DNA of 18,189 bases from NCBI GenBank assembly GCA_023379725.1, contig JAMCPC010000002.1:17091-35279 (forward strand), read 5' to 3'. The notes beneath the pieces were generated by a model that searched no databases, was not told where the DNA came from, and worked only from the letters and a program-made list of their open reading frames with translations. Below are positions 1-7,388 of this stretch, in pieces; within the stretch, counting starts at the first letter, position 1; every line of letters begins with the position of its first letter. A program made the translations under genes and the position numbers. The stretch is from Actinomycetota bacterium. Lineage in GTDB: Bacteria > Actinomycetota > Acidimicrobiia > Acidimicrobiales > JAMCPL01.

Positions 1-1
1 C

Positions 2-91
2 CTCAATAACGGCCTCCCAAGCCAAGCCAATGCGTCCGAGAACGGGGACGCGATCGCATTGAACAGCGCCCTCCCAGTAGCCACAAACTAG
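2..91 (+). CDS. possible C-terminal fragment of a gene entering from the left
   Basis: An open frame runs from the window edge to a TAG at 89-91 and would encode 29 residues ending in ALPVATN. Its codons mostly end in G or C, unlike the A-rich codon use elsewhere in the window. The product is not recognisable. The opposite strand is also open here: a GTG at 84 could start a leftward gene beginning MATGRALF, but it has no Shine-Dalgarno site. If the plus-strand reading is right, this gene converges on kgd and its stop codon lies inside the left arm of the inverted repeat at 88-204. This is a weak call. Confidence 0.3.
   Translation, partial: LNNGLPSQANASENGDAIALNSALPVATN
32..51. other. small GC-rich hairpin
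   Basis: GCGTCC at 32-37 pairs with GGACGC at 46-51 across an 8-nt loop, and a further pair AATGCG (29-34)/CGCATT (52-57) gives an alternative outer stem. It lies inside the possible partial gene, so it may simply be coding sequence. No T-tract follows, so it is not called a terminator. Confidence 0.3.
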
Positions 92-204
92 GAGCGTGGG
101 ACAGAACCCCCGGCTGCTAACCCGGTAACCCTATATCTTGTGGTTCCGTCGTAAAACAACCACAATACCTTGTATCGTAGTACGGCTCTGTCCCACGCTC
201 CTAG
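88..204. mobile_element. 117-bp inverted-repeat element, possible MITE flanked by CTAG
   Basis: The 18-bp arms at 88-105 and 187-204 are perfect reverse complements. Each outer end is CTAG. This can be read as a 4-bp target duplication around a 109-bp element (92-200) with 14-bp terminal repeats GAGCGTGGGACAGA. A second perfect hairpin, TTGTGGTT (138-145)/AACCACAA (158-165), lies inside. There is no coding capacity. The IS701 family is known for YTAR target duplications, which CTAG fits, but no parent element is visible. The alternative is a bidirectional hairpin between convergent genes; against a classical terminator are the 81-nt interior and the lack of a T-run. Confidence 0.5.
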
Positions 205-217
205 GCCATCTTCCAGA

Positions 218-3200
218 CTATCTTCGTGTAAATACCTTTTTCATGAGCTCGGCATGTTCGGCTTTGTGTGCAGCAAGACTGCCTGATGCGGGGCTTCCCG
301 ATTCCGGCCTGCTGGCATGGTAAAGTTCCAGGTTGCCACGTAACATTTTATGCAGCCTCCCATGCACAAATGCCCAGGCACCCATGTTTTCTGGCTCCTC
401 CTGTACCCACATCACATCACGAGCATTGGGATAACGCGCGAGCACCTTATCCAGGTAGCTCTCTGGCCATGGATACAATTGCTCTACCCGCACTACCGCT
501 ACTGCATCACCAGGTAACGTCATACTTTGAGCAGCCATCTCTTGACCGGCTATATCTTGACCGGCTGCACTTCTCTCGCGCATAATCTCGTAGGCTACCT
601 TTCCGGTACAGAACACCACTCTGCTCACCCTGGAAGGATCACCTGGAACATCTACTGCCGGCATATGAGGTGAACCTTCCACAGATGCGGACGGACTACT
701 GGACATAACAGGGTCGTCAATCACCGATTCAAAACGACCTGATACGATATCATTAATATACGATTGAGCCTCCTGAGCGCGTAGCAGCGATTTGGGGGTC
801 ATTACTACCATAGGCACTTTCGGGCTTTGCAACATGGCCGACAAGAGCAAGTGGTAGTACTGTGCTCCGGTTGTAGGCTGAACCACGCGAATATTGCCAT
901 TGGCACTCAGCGTGAGAAAGCGCTCCATCCTTGCCGAAGAGTGTTCAGGTCCCTGTCCTTCGTACCCGTGAGGAAGAAGCATGACCAGACCGGACTGCTG
1001 ATTCCACTTTTCCTTGGCAGCAGTAATAAAATTATCTATCATCACCTGAGCCCCGTTGCTGAAATCACCAAACTGAGCTTCCCATGCTACGAACGAATCC
1101 AATGATTCGACTGAATACCCGTACTCAAATCCAAGTGCAGCATATTCCGATAAAAGTGAATCATAGGCAAAGAATCTACCCATAACGATATTATCAAAAT
1201 AGTCATTCCCTCTATCGCGCGCTAAATCCTGCAGGTGAGCCAGAGGGATCCATTCTGCTCCAGTTTCGTAATCTACCAACACTGCATGGCGTTGGCTGAA
1301 CGTTCCTCGACGCGTATCCTGCCCGCAAAGACGAACGTCGTGTCCTGTTGCCAGGCAACTACCGAACGATAAAGCTTCACATGCAACCCAATCGACTATT
1401 CCATCACTAAGCATCTTTTCACGCTTTTCAAACTGGCGTACCAGCTTTGGATGGAGTGTAAATCCGTCAGGTACCGTCATGGTAGATCGGACAATACATT
1501 CGACCAGTCCCCTGTCTATCGTGATAGGTAATTGCTGGCTATGGATATCAGTCTCCTCGTGGGCGCTACGAACATTATCCATCTGCACCCCAGAATGTCC
1601 ATCTGATGCCAGCGCTCTTGTCTCGTCAAGCGCTCTCTGGTACCTATCATTGAAATCACCCAAAAGCTCCTCTGCCTTCTCCAAAGCAATATGCCCGCGA
1701 TGCACCAAGCTCTCTGCATACAGCTTCCTGACTGACCTGTGCTGGTCAATTGCCCTGTACATACGAGGCTGCGTATAGCTTGGGTCGTCACCTTCATTAT
1801 GACCGTGACGACGGTAACAGACCATATCTATTACCACGTCTTTATGGAACTCATTCCTGAATGCAAAGGCAAGCAAAGCTGCTCTGGTACAGGCCTCGGG
1901 ATCGTCTCCGTTCACGTGAAATATAGGTGCCTGCACTACCTTCGCAATATCAGTAGAGTAGACCGACGAACGCGCTGACTGGGGGGCAGTCGTAAATCCA
2001 AGCTGATTGTTTATAACGAGGTGGATAGTTCCTCCGGTCTGGTATCCTGGCAACTGGGACATCTCCAGGGTCTCAGCTACGACCCCCTGCCCGGCAAAGG
2101 CAGCATCACCGTGTACCAGAACCGCCAGAGCCTGGCCTCCAGAGCTATCCTCCCCTTGGGCGTAATCAGCTTTGCCGGTATTGTAACTACTGTCGAGGTG
2201 ATCCTGTATCGCCCTCGTCATCCCCTCCACTACCGGATCTACAGCCTCCAGATGCGATGGATTGGAAGCCATCATGACAGGAAGTCGTGCACCGGATCTT
2301 GCAGAAAAAATACCTTTTGCTCCATTGTGGTACCTAACGTCACCACTGCCCTGAACGGAATCAAGATCAACTATACCTTCAAAATCCTGGAATATATCAT
2401 TTAACGACATACCAACTATATTCGCCAGCACGTTTAGGCGCCCCCTATGAGCCATTCCTATGACTGCTGACTGCACTCCACCGTATGTAGCCTGCTCCAA
2501 TATATAATTCAATATCACAATCGCTGACTCCGCGCCCTCCAACCCAAAACGTTTTTGCCCGACGTATCGCGTATGCAAAAAATGCTCAAATGCTTCGGCA
2601 GCATTGAGCAGTTGCAGTATGTGCTCTTGCTCTTCAGGAGCAAACGAACTCCCGGGCAACTCCATGTGATCCTGAACCCAACGTTTCTGCTCTGGATCCT
2701 GAATATGAGTGAATTCCACAGCCAGCGTAGAGCAGTAAGCATTCCTCAGGATATCAAGAGCCTCACCCAGACGCATACGCTCCCTTCCTCCGACCCCATC
2801 TACTGCAAACTCCCTGTCATAGTCGAAAAGCGTTATACCGTAAGATGCCGGATCAAGCTCTGTATGCATTGCGGGGGGTTCTACAGAGAGAGGATCGAGA
2901 TCGGCAATTAAATGCCCCCTGACCCTGTACATGTTTATCAGGCGCTGTACCTGTACCTGCTTATGCATCAATTCGTAGATATCATTTAAAGAATGCCTGT
3001 CCTGCTCCCATTTCACCGGATGGATAGGGATATCAAGCTCTGAAAATATTTCCTCGTAAAATCCATGCTTTCCGAGTAGGCATTCCGATACGTAAGACAG
3101 GAAAATGCCCGACTCCGCTCCCTGTATCACCCTATGGTCGTATGTGGAAGTAAGTGTAACCGTCTTGCTTACCCCCAGTTCTGCCAGTGCCCGTGGGTCT

Positions 3201-4174
3201 GCACCCTGCAACTCAGCTGGGTACGATATAGACCCCACCCCCACTATCACGCTCTGTCCTTTCATCAGGCGTGGAACGGACTGAGCAGTACCGAGCGTAC
3301 CTGGATTGGTAAGGGTGGCGGTTGCTCCCTGAAAGTCGTCCACCGTAAGTTTTCCGGAATTACTCCTTCTGATCAAATCTTCGTAAGCAAGGAACAACCC
3401 CTTGAACCCAAGGGTGTCTGCATTTTTAATCACCGGTACGAGCAGGGTGCGTTCTCCTCCCGGCTTCTTCATATCAATAGCTATACCTAGATTCACATGC
3501 CGGTGGGATGCTGCCCTTACCTGGAGGACCGTCTCTGGTCTACTGACGCTGACAGACTGAGGTACGCCACCACTACTGGGCTGGGCATCTCCGTTCGCAA
3601 CGACCTCATACACTGAACGCATAGCCGGAACTTCCATAAGTCCTTTCACGACTGCATAGGTAATTATATGAGTAAAACTTATCTTCGCACCACTACGAGA
3701 GATTAGGTAACGGTTCATCACCTCTCTTTCCATCTCGAGCAGTTTTGCTGGCACATGTCTAACTGACGTTGCTGTCGGCACCTCAAGCGATGCCTCCATG
3801 TTCTTTGCTATTAGCGCCGCTGCGCCCTTGAGAGGCTTATAATCCACACCTGCTGAATCTTGGTTTGTGCCTGACTCCATACTGACCGCGCCGGTCAATA
3901 CAGTAGATACGGAACTCCTGGAAGCAGGCGATTGACCAAGCTTGACAAGGTCACTGCTAACTGCCGACCCACTGGCTGCGCCATCCACAGTTCCCCTGGA
4001 TACAGGCGATTGCTTAACTGCAGATGCATCGTCACTAAAGAACTCACGCCAGCTCTCACTCACAGACTGAGGATCACTGAGATATTTTTCATGCATATCA
4101 TCAATCAACCAGGTATTAGGGCCAAATGCACCGGTTGCACTGGTCGTACCGCTTCCATCAATATATTCCACCAT
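218..4174 (-). CDS. kgd: multifunctional 2-oxoglutarate decarboxylase/dehydrogenase E1 fused to an E2-like domain
   Basis: This ThDP enzyme acts on 2-oxoglutarate at the TCA-cycle branch point; in mycobacteria (Kgd/SucA) the fused protein works with lipoyl E2 and E3 partners and also makes succinic semialdehyde or 2-hydroxy-3-oxoadipate. Numbering here starts from the upstream ATG at 4180. The N-terminal signature FGPNTWLIDDMHEKYL is at 19-34, followed by a low-complexity linker (about 50-112). An acyltransferase-like domain (about 113-370) carries DHRVIQG at 348-354. The E1 part has HRGRLNVL at 578-585 and a ThDP motif from GD (691-692) to NN (724-725), and ends with the family's SRPESGSPASGS tail. 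An AGGAG ends 7 nt before the ATG at 4174 but almost touches the ATG at 4180, so 4174 is preferred (1318 aa). Short hydrophilic insertions near 1160-1185 and 1203-1225 look lineage-specific. No lipoyl domain is present in the protein. Confidence 0.95.
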   Translation of the reverse strand: MVEYIDGSGTTSATGAFGPNTWLIDDMHEKYLSDPQSVSESWREFFSDDASAVKQSPVSRGTVDGAASGSAVSSDLVKLGQSPASRSSVSTVLTGAVSMESGTNQDSAGVDYKPLKGAAALIAKNMEASLEVPTATSVRHVPAKLLEMEREVMNRYLISRSGAKISFTHIITYAVVKGLMEVPAMRSVYEVVANGDAQPSSGGVPQSVSVSRPETVLQVRAASHRHVNLGIAIDMKKPGGERTLLVPVIKNADTLGFKGLFLAYEDLIRRSNSGKLTVDDFQGATATLTNPGTLGTAQSVPRLMKGQSVIVGVGSISYPAELQGADPRALAELGVSKTVTLTSTYDHRVIQGAESGIFLSYVSECLLGKHGFYEEIFSELDIPIHPVKWEQDRHSLNDIYELMHKQVQVQRLINMYRVRGHLIADLDPLSVEPPAMHTELDPASYGITLFDYDREFAVDGVGGRERMRLGEALDILRNAYCSTLAVEFTHIQDPEQKRWVQDHMELPGSSFAPEEQEHILQLLNAAEAFEHFLHTRYVGQKRFGLEGAESAIVILNYILEQATYGGVQSAVIGMAHRGRLNVLANIVGMSLNDIFQDFEGIVDLDSVQGSGDVRYHNGAKGIFSARSGARLPVMMASNPSHLEAVDPVVEGMTRAIQDHLDSSYNTGKADYAQGEDSSGGQALAVLVHGDAAFAGQGVVAETLEMSQLPGYQTGGTIHLVINNQLGFTTAPQSARSSVYSTDIAKVVQAPIFHVNGDDPEACTRAALLAFAFRNEFHKDVVIDMVCYRRHGHNEGDDPSYTQPRMYRAIDQHRSVRKLYAESLVHRGHIALEKAEELLGDFNDRYQRALDETRALASDGHSGVQMDNVRSAHEETDIHSQQLPITIDRGLVECIVRSTMTVPDGFTLHPKLVRQFEKREKMLSDGIVDWVACEALSFGSCLATGHDVRLCGQDTRRGTFSQRHAVLVDYETGAEWIPLAHLQDLARDRGNDYFDNIVMGRFFAYDSLLSEYAALGFEYGYSVESLDSFVAWEAQFGDFSNGAQVMIDNFITAAKEKWNQQSGLVMLLPHGYEGQGPEHSSARMERFLTLSANGNIRVVQPTTGAQYYHLLLSAMLQSPKVPMVVMTPKSLLRAQEAQSYINDIVSGRFESVIDDPVMSSSPSASVEGSPHMPAVDVPGDPSRVSRVVFCTGKVAYEIMRERSAAGQDIAGQEMAAQSMTLPGDAVAVVRVEQLYPWPESYLDKVLARYPNARDVMWVQEEPENMGAWAFVHGRLHKMLRGNLELYHASRPESGSPASGSLAAHKAEHAELMKKVFTRR
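540..566. repeat. in-frame 15-bp tandem duplication inside kgd
   Basis: TCTTGACCGGCT occurs at 540-551 and again at 555-566, a period of 15 bp. It encodes the repeated AGQ(D/E) in the hydrophilic insertion near residues 1206-1214 of Kgd. Being a multiple of three, it leaves the reading frame intact. Confidence 0.75.
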
Positions 4175-4226
4175 AGGCATTCTCCTGCAACATATATCGT
4201 ACCTAACCGTACGCTATCTACTTACT

Positions 4227-4238
4227 ACATATATATGT
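4227..4238. promoter_or_regulatory. 12-bp perfect palindrome upstream of kgd
   Basis: ACATATATATGT is self-complementary and lies about 50 bp upstream of the kgd start. Its AT-rich alternating sequence could be an operator, part of the promoter, or chance. No regulator is assigned. Confidence 0.35.
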
Positions 4239-4280
4239 TAGTCGTTTTATATCAGATCTGGCATTTACCAATCGCGTAAC

Positions 4281-4292
4281 GACTATATAGTC
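4281..4292. promoter_or_regulatory. second 12-bp perfect palindrome upstream of kgd
   Basis: GACTATATAGTC is a perfect palindrome about 105 bp upstream of the kgd start. It shares the central TATATA with the palindrome at 4227-4238, with centres 54 bp apart, so the two could be paired sites for one dimeric protein. This is inference only. Confidence 0.35.
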
Positions 4293-4352
4293 ATGATTAT
4301 TTGCGGGACAGGCCATTGGTAGCAGACAGCCACCTGGCTCCTGATATCTGCT

Positions 4353-4444
4353 CAGCGAGACTGCAGACTCTCAGCCCTTCCACCCGAGGAGGAACCACCC
4401 GAGGGGGAACTCAGTGTATCAGCGAGACTGCCGACTCTCAGCCC
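4353..4444. repeat. 25-bp direct repeat pair reaching into the acyl-CoA dehydrogenase 3' end
   Basis: The sequence at 4353-4377 recurs at 4420-4444 with one mismatch in 25 (period 67). The second copy encodes the last residues of the acyl-CoA dehydrogenase. Between them, CCACCCGAGGAGGAA (4380-4394) and CCACCCGAGGGGGAA (4395-4409) form a 15-bp tandem repeat with one mismatch. The arrangement suggests local duplication of the gene's 3' end. Confidence 0.75.
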
Positions 4445-5633
4445 AGGTCTTGCCAGCTTCTACATCTATATCCTTGGGCAAACCGAGAATCCTCTCGGCA
4501 ACTATGTTGTGCTGCACTTCGGTAGTACCGCCTCCAATAGTCAATGCACACGAATACAGGTATCCAAGCGACCAGATAAGCGATATCCAGGCAAGGCCAC
4601 CCTCACCCGCCCATGCTCCGACACCAAGCTCTCCCTTGATGCCATCGAGAGGACCGGCATCTCCTAGCATACCGTATGCTCCAGCAATGTCCTTGGCCAT
4701 ATCCATCAGATGCTTACCGTGTACGTCTCCCATCGCCTTGCGGACCGAGGCCTCAGGGCCTGGCTGCTGTCCGGCAAGAGTAGCGGCCAACTGCCTCATC
4801 CTGAGCAGACGCAGTATCTCTCCCTCCATCCACACCTTTACCAGACCATATCGCAGTACTGGTGATATACTCACCCCGCTACGACGTACCAGATCTACCA
4901 GCGCCTCGGCATTGGGCCCATCTCCCCAAAGTGCACCCTCTCCAGAAAGTGAGACTCGCTCATTACCAAGAGTCACCTTGGCCAGCGACCAACCCTTATT
5001 CACCTCTCCAACCAAGTTCGCAGCGGGTAATCGTACATCATCCAGGAATACCTGATTAAATGCATGCTGCCCAGTCATATCTATGATCGGTTCAATCTTT
5101 ACCCCGGGTGAATCCATGGGGCAGATAAAGTAGGATATCCCTTCGTGCTTTGGAACATTTGGATCCGTCCTTGCCAGCAGTATGCCAAACTTTGCTTCGT
5201 GTGCATAGGTAGTCCATATCTTCTGTCCGGTAACCACCCATTCATCCCCATCCTTCACTGCTCTTGTACTCAATGATGCCAGATCTGACCCACTATCTGG
5301 CTCACTAAATAGTTGGCACCATATCTCTTCACCGGCAAGCATCGGAAGCAGGTAGCGCTCTTTCTGCTCTTCCGATCCTGCATATATGATGGTAGGCCCT
5401 GCCCACCCTATTCCTATACGATTCTGTGGCCTACGAACAGATGCCTTTTTTAGCTCCTCATCAATCACAAGCTGATCCATAGCGCTTGCACCCAGCCCCC
5501 ATGGATTTGGCCAATGCGGTGCAACATAACCACTCTCAGCAAACTCTCTGGGGCTGGGATCAGGATGATTGGCCAACCATGATTTTACTGCTTTACGTGC
5601 CGGATAATCATCTCCGGGAAGTACAATATCCAT
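4419..5633 (-). CDS. acyl-CoA dehydrogenase family protein (FadE type)
   Basis: A flavoprotein predicted to oxidise an acyl-CoA to the 2,3-enoyl-CoA in the cytoplasm. Its 404 residues are normal for the family. CQLFSEPDSGSDLASLST (106-123) is the flavin/substrate motif, WVVTGQKIWTTYA (132-144) is the next conserved block, and GGGTTEVQHNIVAERILG (367-384) is the C-terminal FAD contact. At the position where medium-chain enzymes have the catalytic Glu (YEGT) this protein has GGGT, as in subclasses, including steroid side-chain FadE proteins, that place the base elsewhere; I could not identify the base. An AAGGAG ends about 11 nt before the ATG. It is divergent from the ligase at 5763, which suggests a shared acyl-CoA pathway. 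The substrate is unknown and it may need a partner subunit. Confidence 0.93.
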   Translation of the reverse strand: MDIVLPGDDYPARKAVKSWLANHPDPSPREFAESGYVAPHWPNPWGLGASAMDQLVIDEELKKASVRRPQNRIGIGWAGPTIIYAGSEEQKERYLLPMLAGEEIWCQLFSEPDSGSDLASLSTRAVKDGDEWVVTGQKIWTTYAHEAKFGILLARTDPNVPKHEGISYFICPMDSPGVKIEPIIDMTGQHAFNQVFLDDVRLPAANLVGEVNKGWSLAKVTLGNERVSLSGEGALWGDGPNAEALVDLVRRSGVSISPVLRYGLVKVWMEGEILRLLRMRQLAATLAGQQPGPEASVRKAMGDVHGKHLMDMAKDIAGAYGMLGDAGPLDGIKGELGVGAWAGEGGLAWISLIWSLGYLYSCALTIGGGTTEVQHNIVAERILGLPKDIDVEAGKTWAESRQSR

Positions 5634-5700
5634 CAGTTTCTCATCTCCTTTTACTCACCCTGCCTATTTGTCGACCATATCATTATGACTAACCACCTGG

Positions 5701-5718
5701 TATTTTGTATACACAATA
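5701..5718. promoter_or_regulatory. 18-bp near-perfect palindrome in the divergent fadE/fadD promoter region
   Basis: TATTTTGTATACACAATA matches its own reverse complement in 8 of 9 base pairs. It lies between the divergently read dehydrogenase (start 5633) and ligase (start 5763). It would overlap the -35 position of a leftward promoter whose -10 could be CATAAT (complement of 5682-5687). A dimeric TetR- or GntR-type repressor responding to acyl-CoA is the natural candidate, by analogy with other fatty-acid regulons; it does not match the mycobacterial KstR consensus. Confidence 0.45.
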
Positions 5719-5750
5719 TACTCGAATAGGCATTGGCTCTACTTTACATC

Positions 5751-5756
5751 TAAGAT
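5751..5756 (+). promoter_or_regulatory. possible -10 box for the acyl-CoA ligase (leaderless start)
   Basis: TAAGAT ends 6 nt before the ATG at 5763 and no Shine-Dalgarno site is present. Transcription would begin at or near the start codon. No convincing -35 was found. Confidence 0.35.
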
Positions 5757-5762
5757 ATAGAA

Positions 5763-7379
5763 ATGACCAATTGGAACTTTGCAGATATATGGGAAACGAT
5801 AGCCGAGTGCGTCCCTGAAGCAAATGCGCTTTTACAGGGTAACCGCACAATTTCATGGAGTGAGATGGATCACAGGGCCGATGGTATAGCAAAATGGCTA
5901 CTCGATCTTGGATTACAGAAACAGGACAAGGTAGCACAGTACCTATATAACTGCCCAGAGTACCTTGAGTCTGTATTTGGCACATTAAAAGTCGGCCTCG
6001 TCCCAGTCAATACGAACTATCGGTACTACGAGGAGGAACTTGTATACCTATGGGACAATGCTGACATCGTAGCAGTAGTATTTCATGGTACATTCACCGA
6101 AAGGATAGAGTCTATACGCAAATCCGTACCGAAAATACGTGGATGGTTATTCGTAGACGATGGTAGCGGTCCTTGTCCTGACTGGGCTACTCCATATGAG
6201 GAAGTTGCAAAGAGTTCTATGAACGAAAGGATGACAGCTCCATGGGGAAGAAGCGGTGACGACCTGTATCTTCTGTACACAGGAGGAACCACAGGCATGC
6301 CGAAGGGGGTCATGTGGCGCCAGGATGATCTTTTTTACAGGTTGGCAAGCGAGGGGATATCACCGTACAATCCAGATGGAGATATCGCCGATGTGCGTGC
6401 GGCGATTACCGGACCAGGTCCGGTCTGTCTACCCGCCTGTCCTCTCATGCATGGGACTGGCTCTTTTACTGCTCTCGGCATGCTCGCTCAGGCGGGTTCT
6501 GTCATATCCCTGGAAAAGAGAAACTTTGATCCTGCCGAGTTGCTGGAGGTAGTGACAGACAAAAAAGTAAATGTCCTTTCCATTGTAGGCGATGCCTTTG
6601 CCAAGCCCATCCTGCAGACGTTAGAAGGAGACCCAGGGCGCTACGATATAACGAGCCTGCTGGCAATCATATCGTCAGGTGTGATGTGGAGCGAGCACAC
6701 AAAAGAGGGGCTGCTGAAAATACATCCTAATATGATTCTGCTCGATGCTTTCTCCTCTTCTGAAGCAATCGGCATGGGTGCGTCGTTTTCCAGTGGAAAC
6801 CAGGCAAGCGATACTGCAAAGTTCTCGCTGGGAGCTAACGTAAAGGTACTGGACCCTGATACGCTGGAAGAGATAGTACCCGGCTCAGGTGTTGCCGGAA
6901 TGGTAGCGCTGCCCGGAAGAAACCCTCTCGGATACTATAAGGATGAGGCAAAGACTGACTCTACATTCAGGGTAATCAACGGCGTACGCTACGTAATTCC
7001 TGGTGATTTTGCAAACATAGAAGCAGATGGAACCATCCACCTACTTGGGCGCGGCTCTGTCTGTATAAACACCGGAGGAGAGAAGGTGTACCCAGAGGAG
7101 GTCGAGGAAGTAATCAAGGACTTGGATGACGTTCAAGACTGCGTAGTAGTAGGCATACCAGACGACAAGTTTGGAGAAGCTATTACTGCCGTGGTAGAGC
7201 TGAAGCCAGGTGAAAGCCTCAGCCAGGAAGATATCATAGGCGCGGTAAAGTCAAGACTGGCAAGCTACAAGGCACCAAAGAGGGTAAGGTTCGTTCCATC
7301 TATAGGCAGAGCGCCCAACGGCAAGGTAGACTATGCACGCCACAAGAAGGAATCCATAGCCTGGGCAGAAAAACAATAG
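5763..7379 (+). CDS. acyl-CoA synthetase/ligase, FadD19-like
   Basis: An AMP-forming ligase that activates a carboxylic acid with ATP and CoA. It contains YTGGTTGMPKG (172-182, phosphate-binding loop), VMWRQDD just after it as in mycobacterial FadD19 relatives, DAFSSSEA (328-335), IPGDF (412-416) with the ribose-binding Asp, GRGSVCINTGGEKVYPEEVE (429-448, hinge and C-terminal domain), and APNGKVDY with the likely catalytic Lys at 521. Its 538 residues are full length. FadD19 of Mycobacterium tuberculosis activates steroid side-chain acids, so a branched or steroid-like acid is plausible but not shown. No Shine-Dalgarno site is visible; the start sits 6 nt after a -10-like hexamer. It converges with the nucleotidyltransferase, with 9 bp between stops. 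Confidence 0.93.
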   Translation: MTNWNFADIWETIAECVPEANALLQGNRTISWSEMDHRADGIAKWLLDLGLQKQDKVAQYLYNCPEYLESVFGTLKVGLVPVNTNYRYYEEELVYLWDNADIVAVVFHGTFTERIESIRKSVPKIRGWLFVDDGSGPCPDWATPYEEVAKSSMNERMTAPWGRSGDDLYLLYTGGTTGMPKGVMWRQDDLFYRLASEGISPYNPDGDIADVRAAITGPGPVCLPACPLMHGTGSFTALGMLAQAGSVISLEKRNFDPAELLEVVTDKKVNVLSIVGDAFAKPILQTLEGDPGRYDITSLLAIISSGVMWSEHTKEGLLKIHPNMILLDAFSSSEAIGMGASFSSGNQASDTAKFSLGANVKVLDPDTLEEIVPGSGVAGMVALPGRNPLGYYKDEAKTDSTFRVINGVRYVIPGDFANIEADGTIHLLGRGSVCINTGGEKVYPEEVEEVIKDLDDVQDCVVVGIPDDKFGEAITAVVELKPGESLSQEDIIGAVKSRLASYKAPKRVRFVPSIGRAPNGKVDYARHKKESIAWAEKQ

Positions 7380-7388
7380 CCTGCTTTA

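Noticed and set aside
88..204. The same inverted repeat as a tRNA, riboswitch or simple terminator
   Set aside because: It has no cloverleaf or anticodon arm, no known aptamer core was recognised, and no T-run follows either arm.
218..4174. Kgd as an artificial fusion or frameshift of separate E2 and E1 genes
   Set aside because: The fused order (N-terminal peptide, acyltransferase-like domain, E1) is the normal architecture in actinobacteria, and the frame is continuous.
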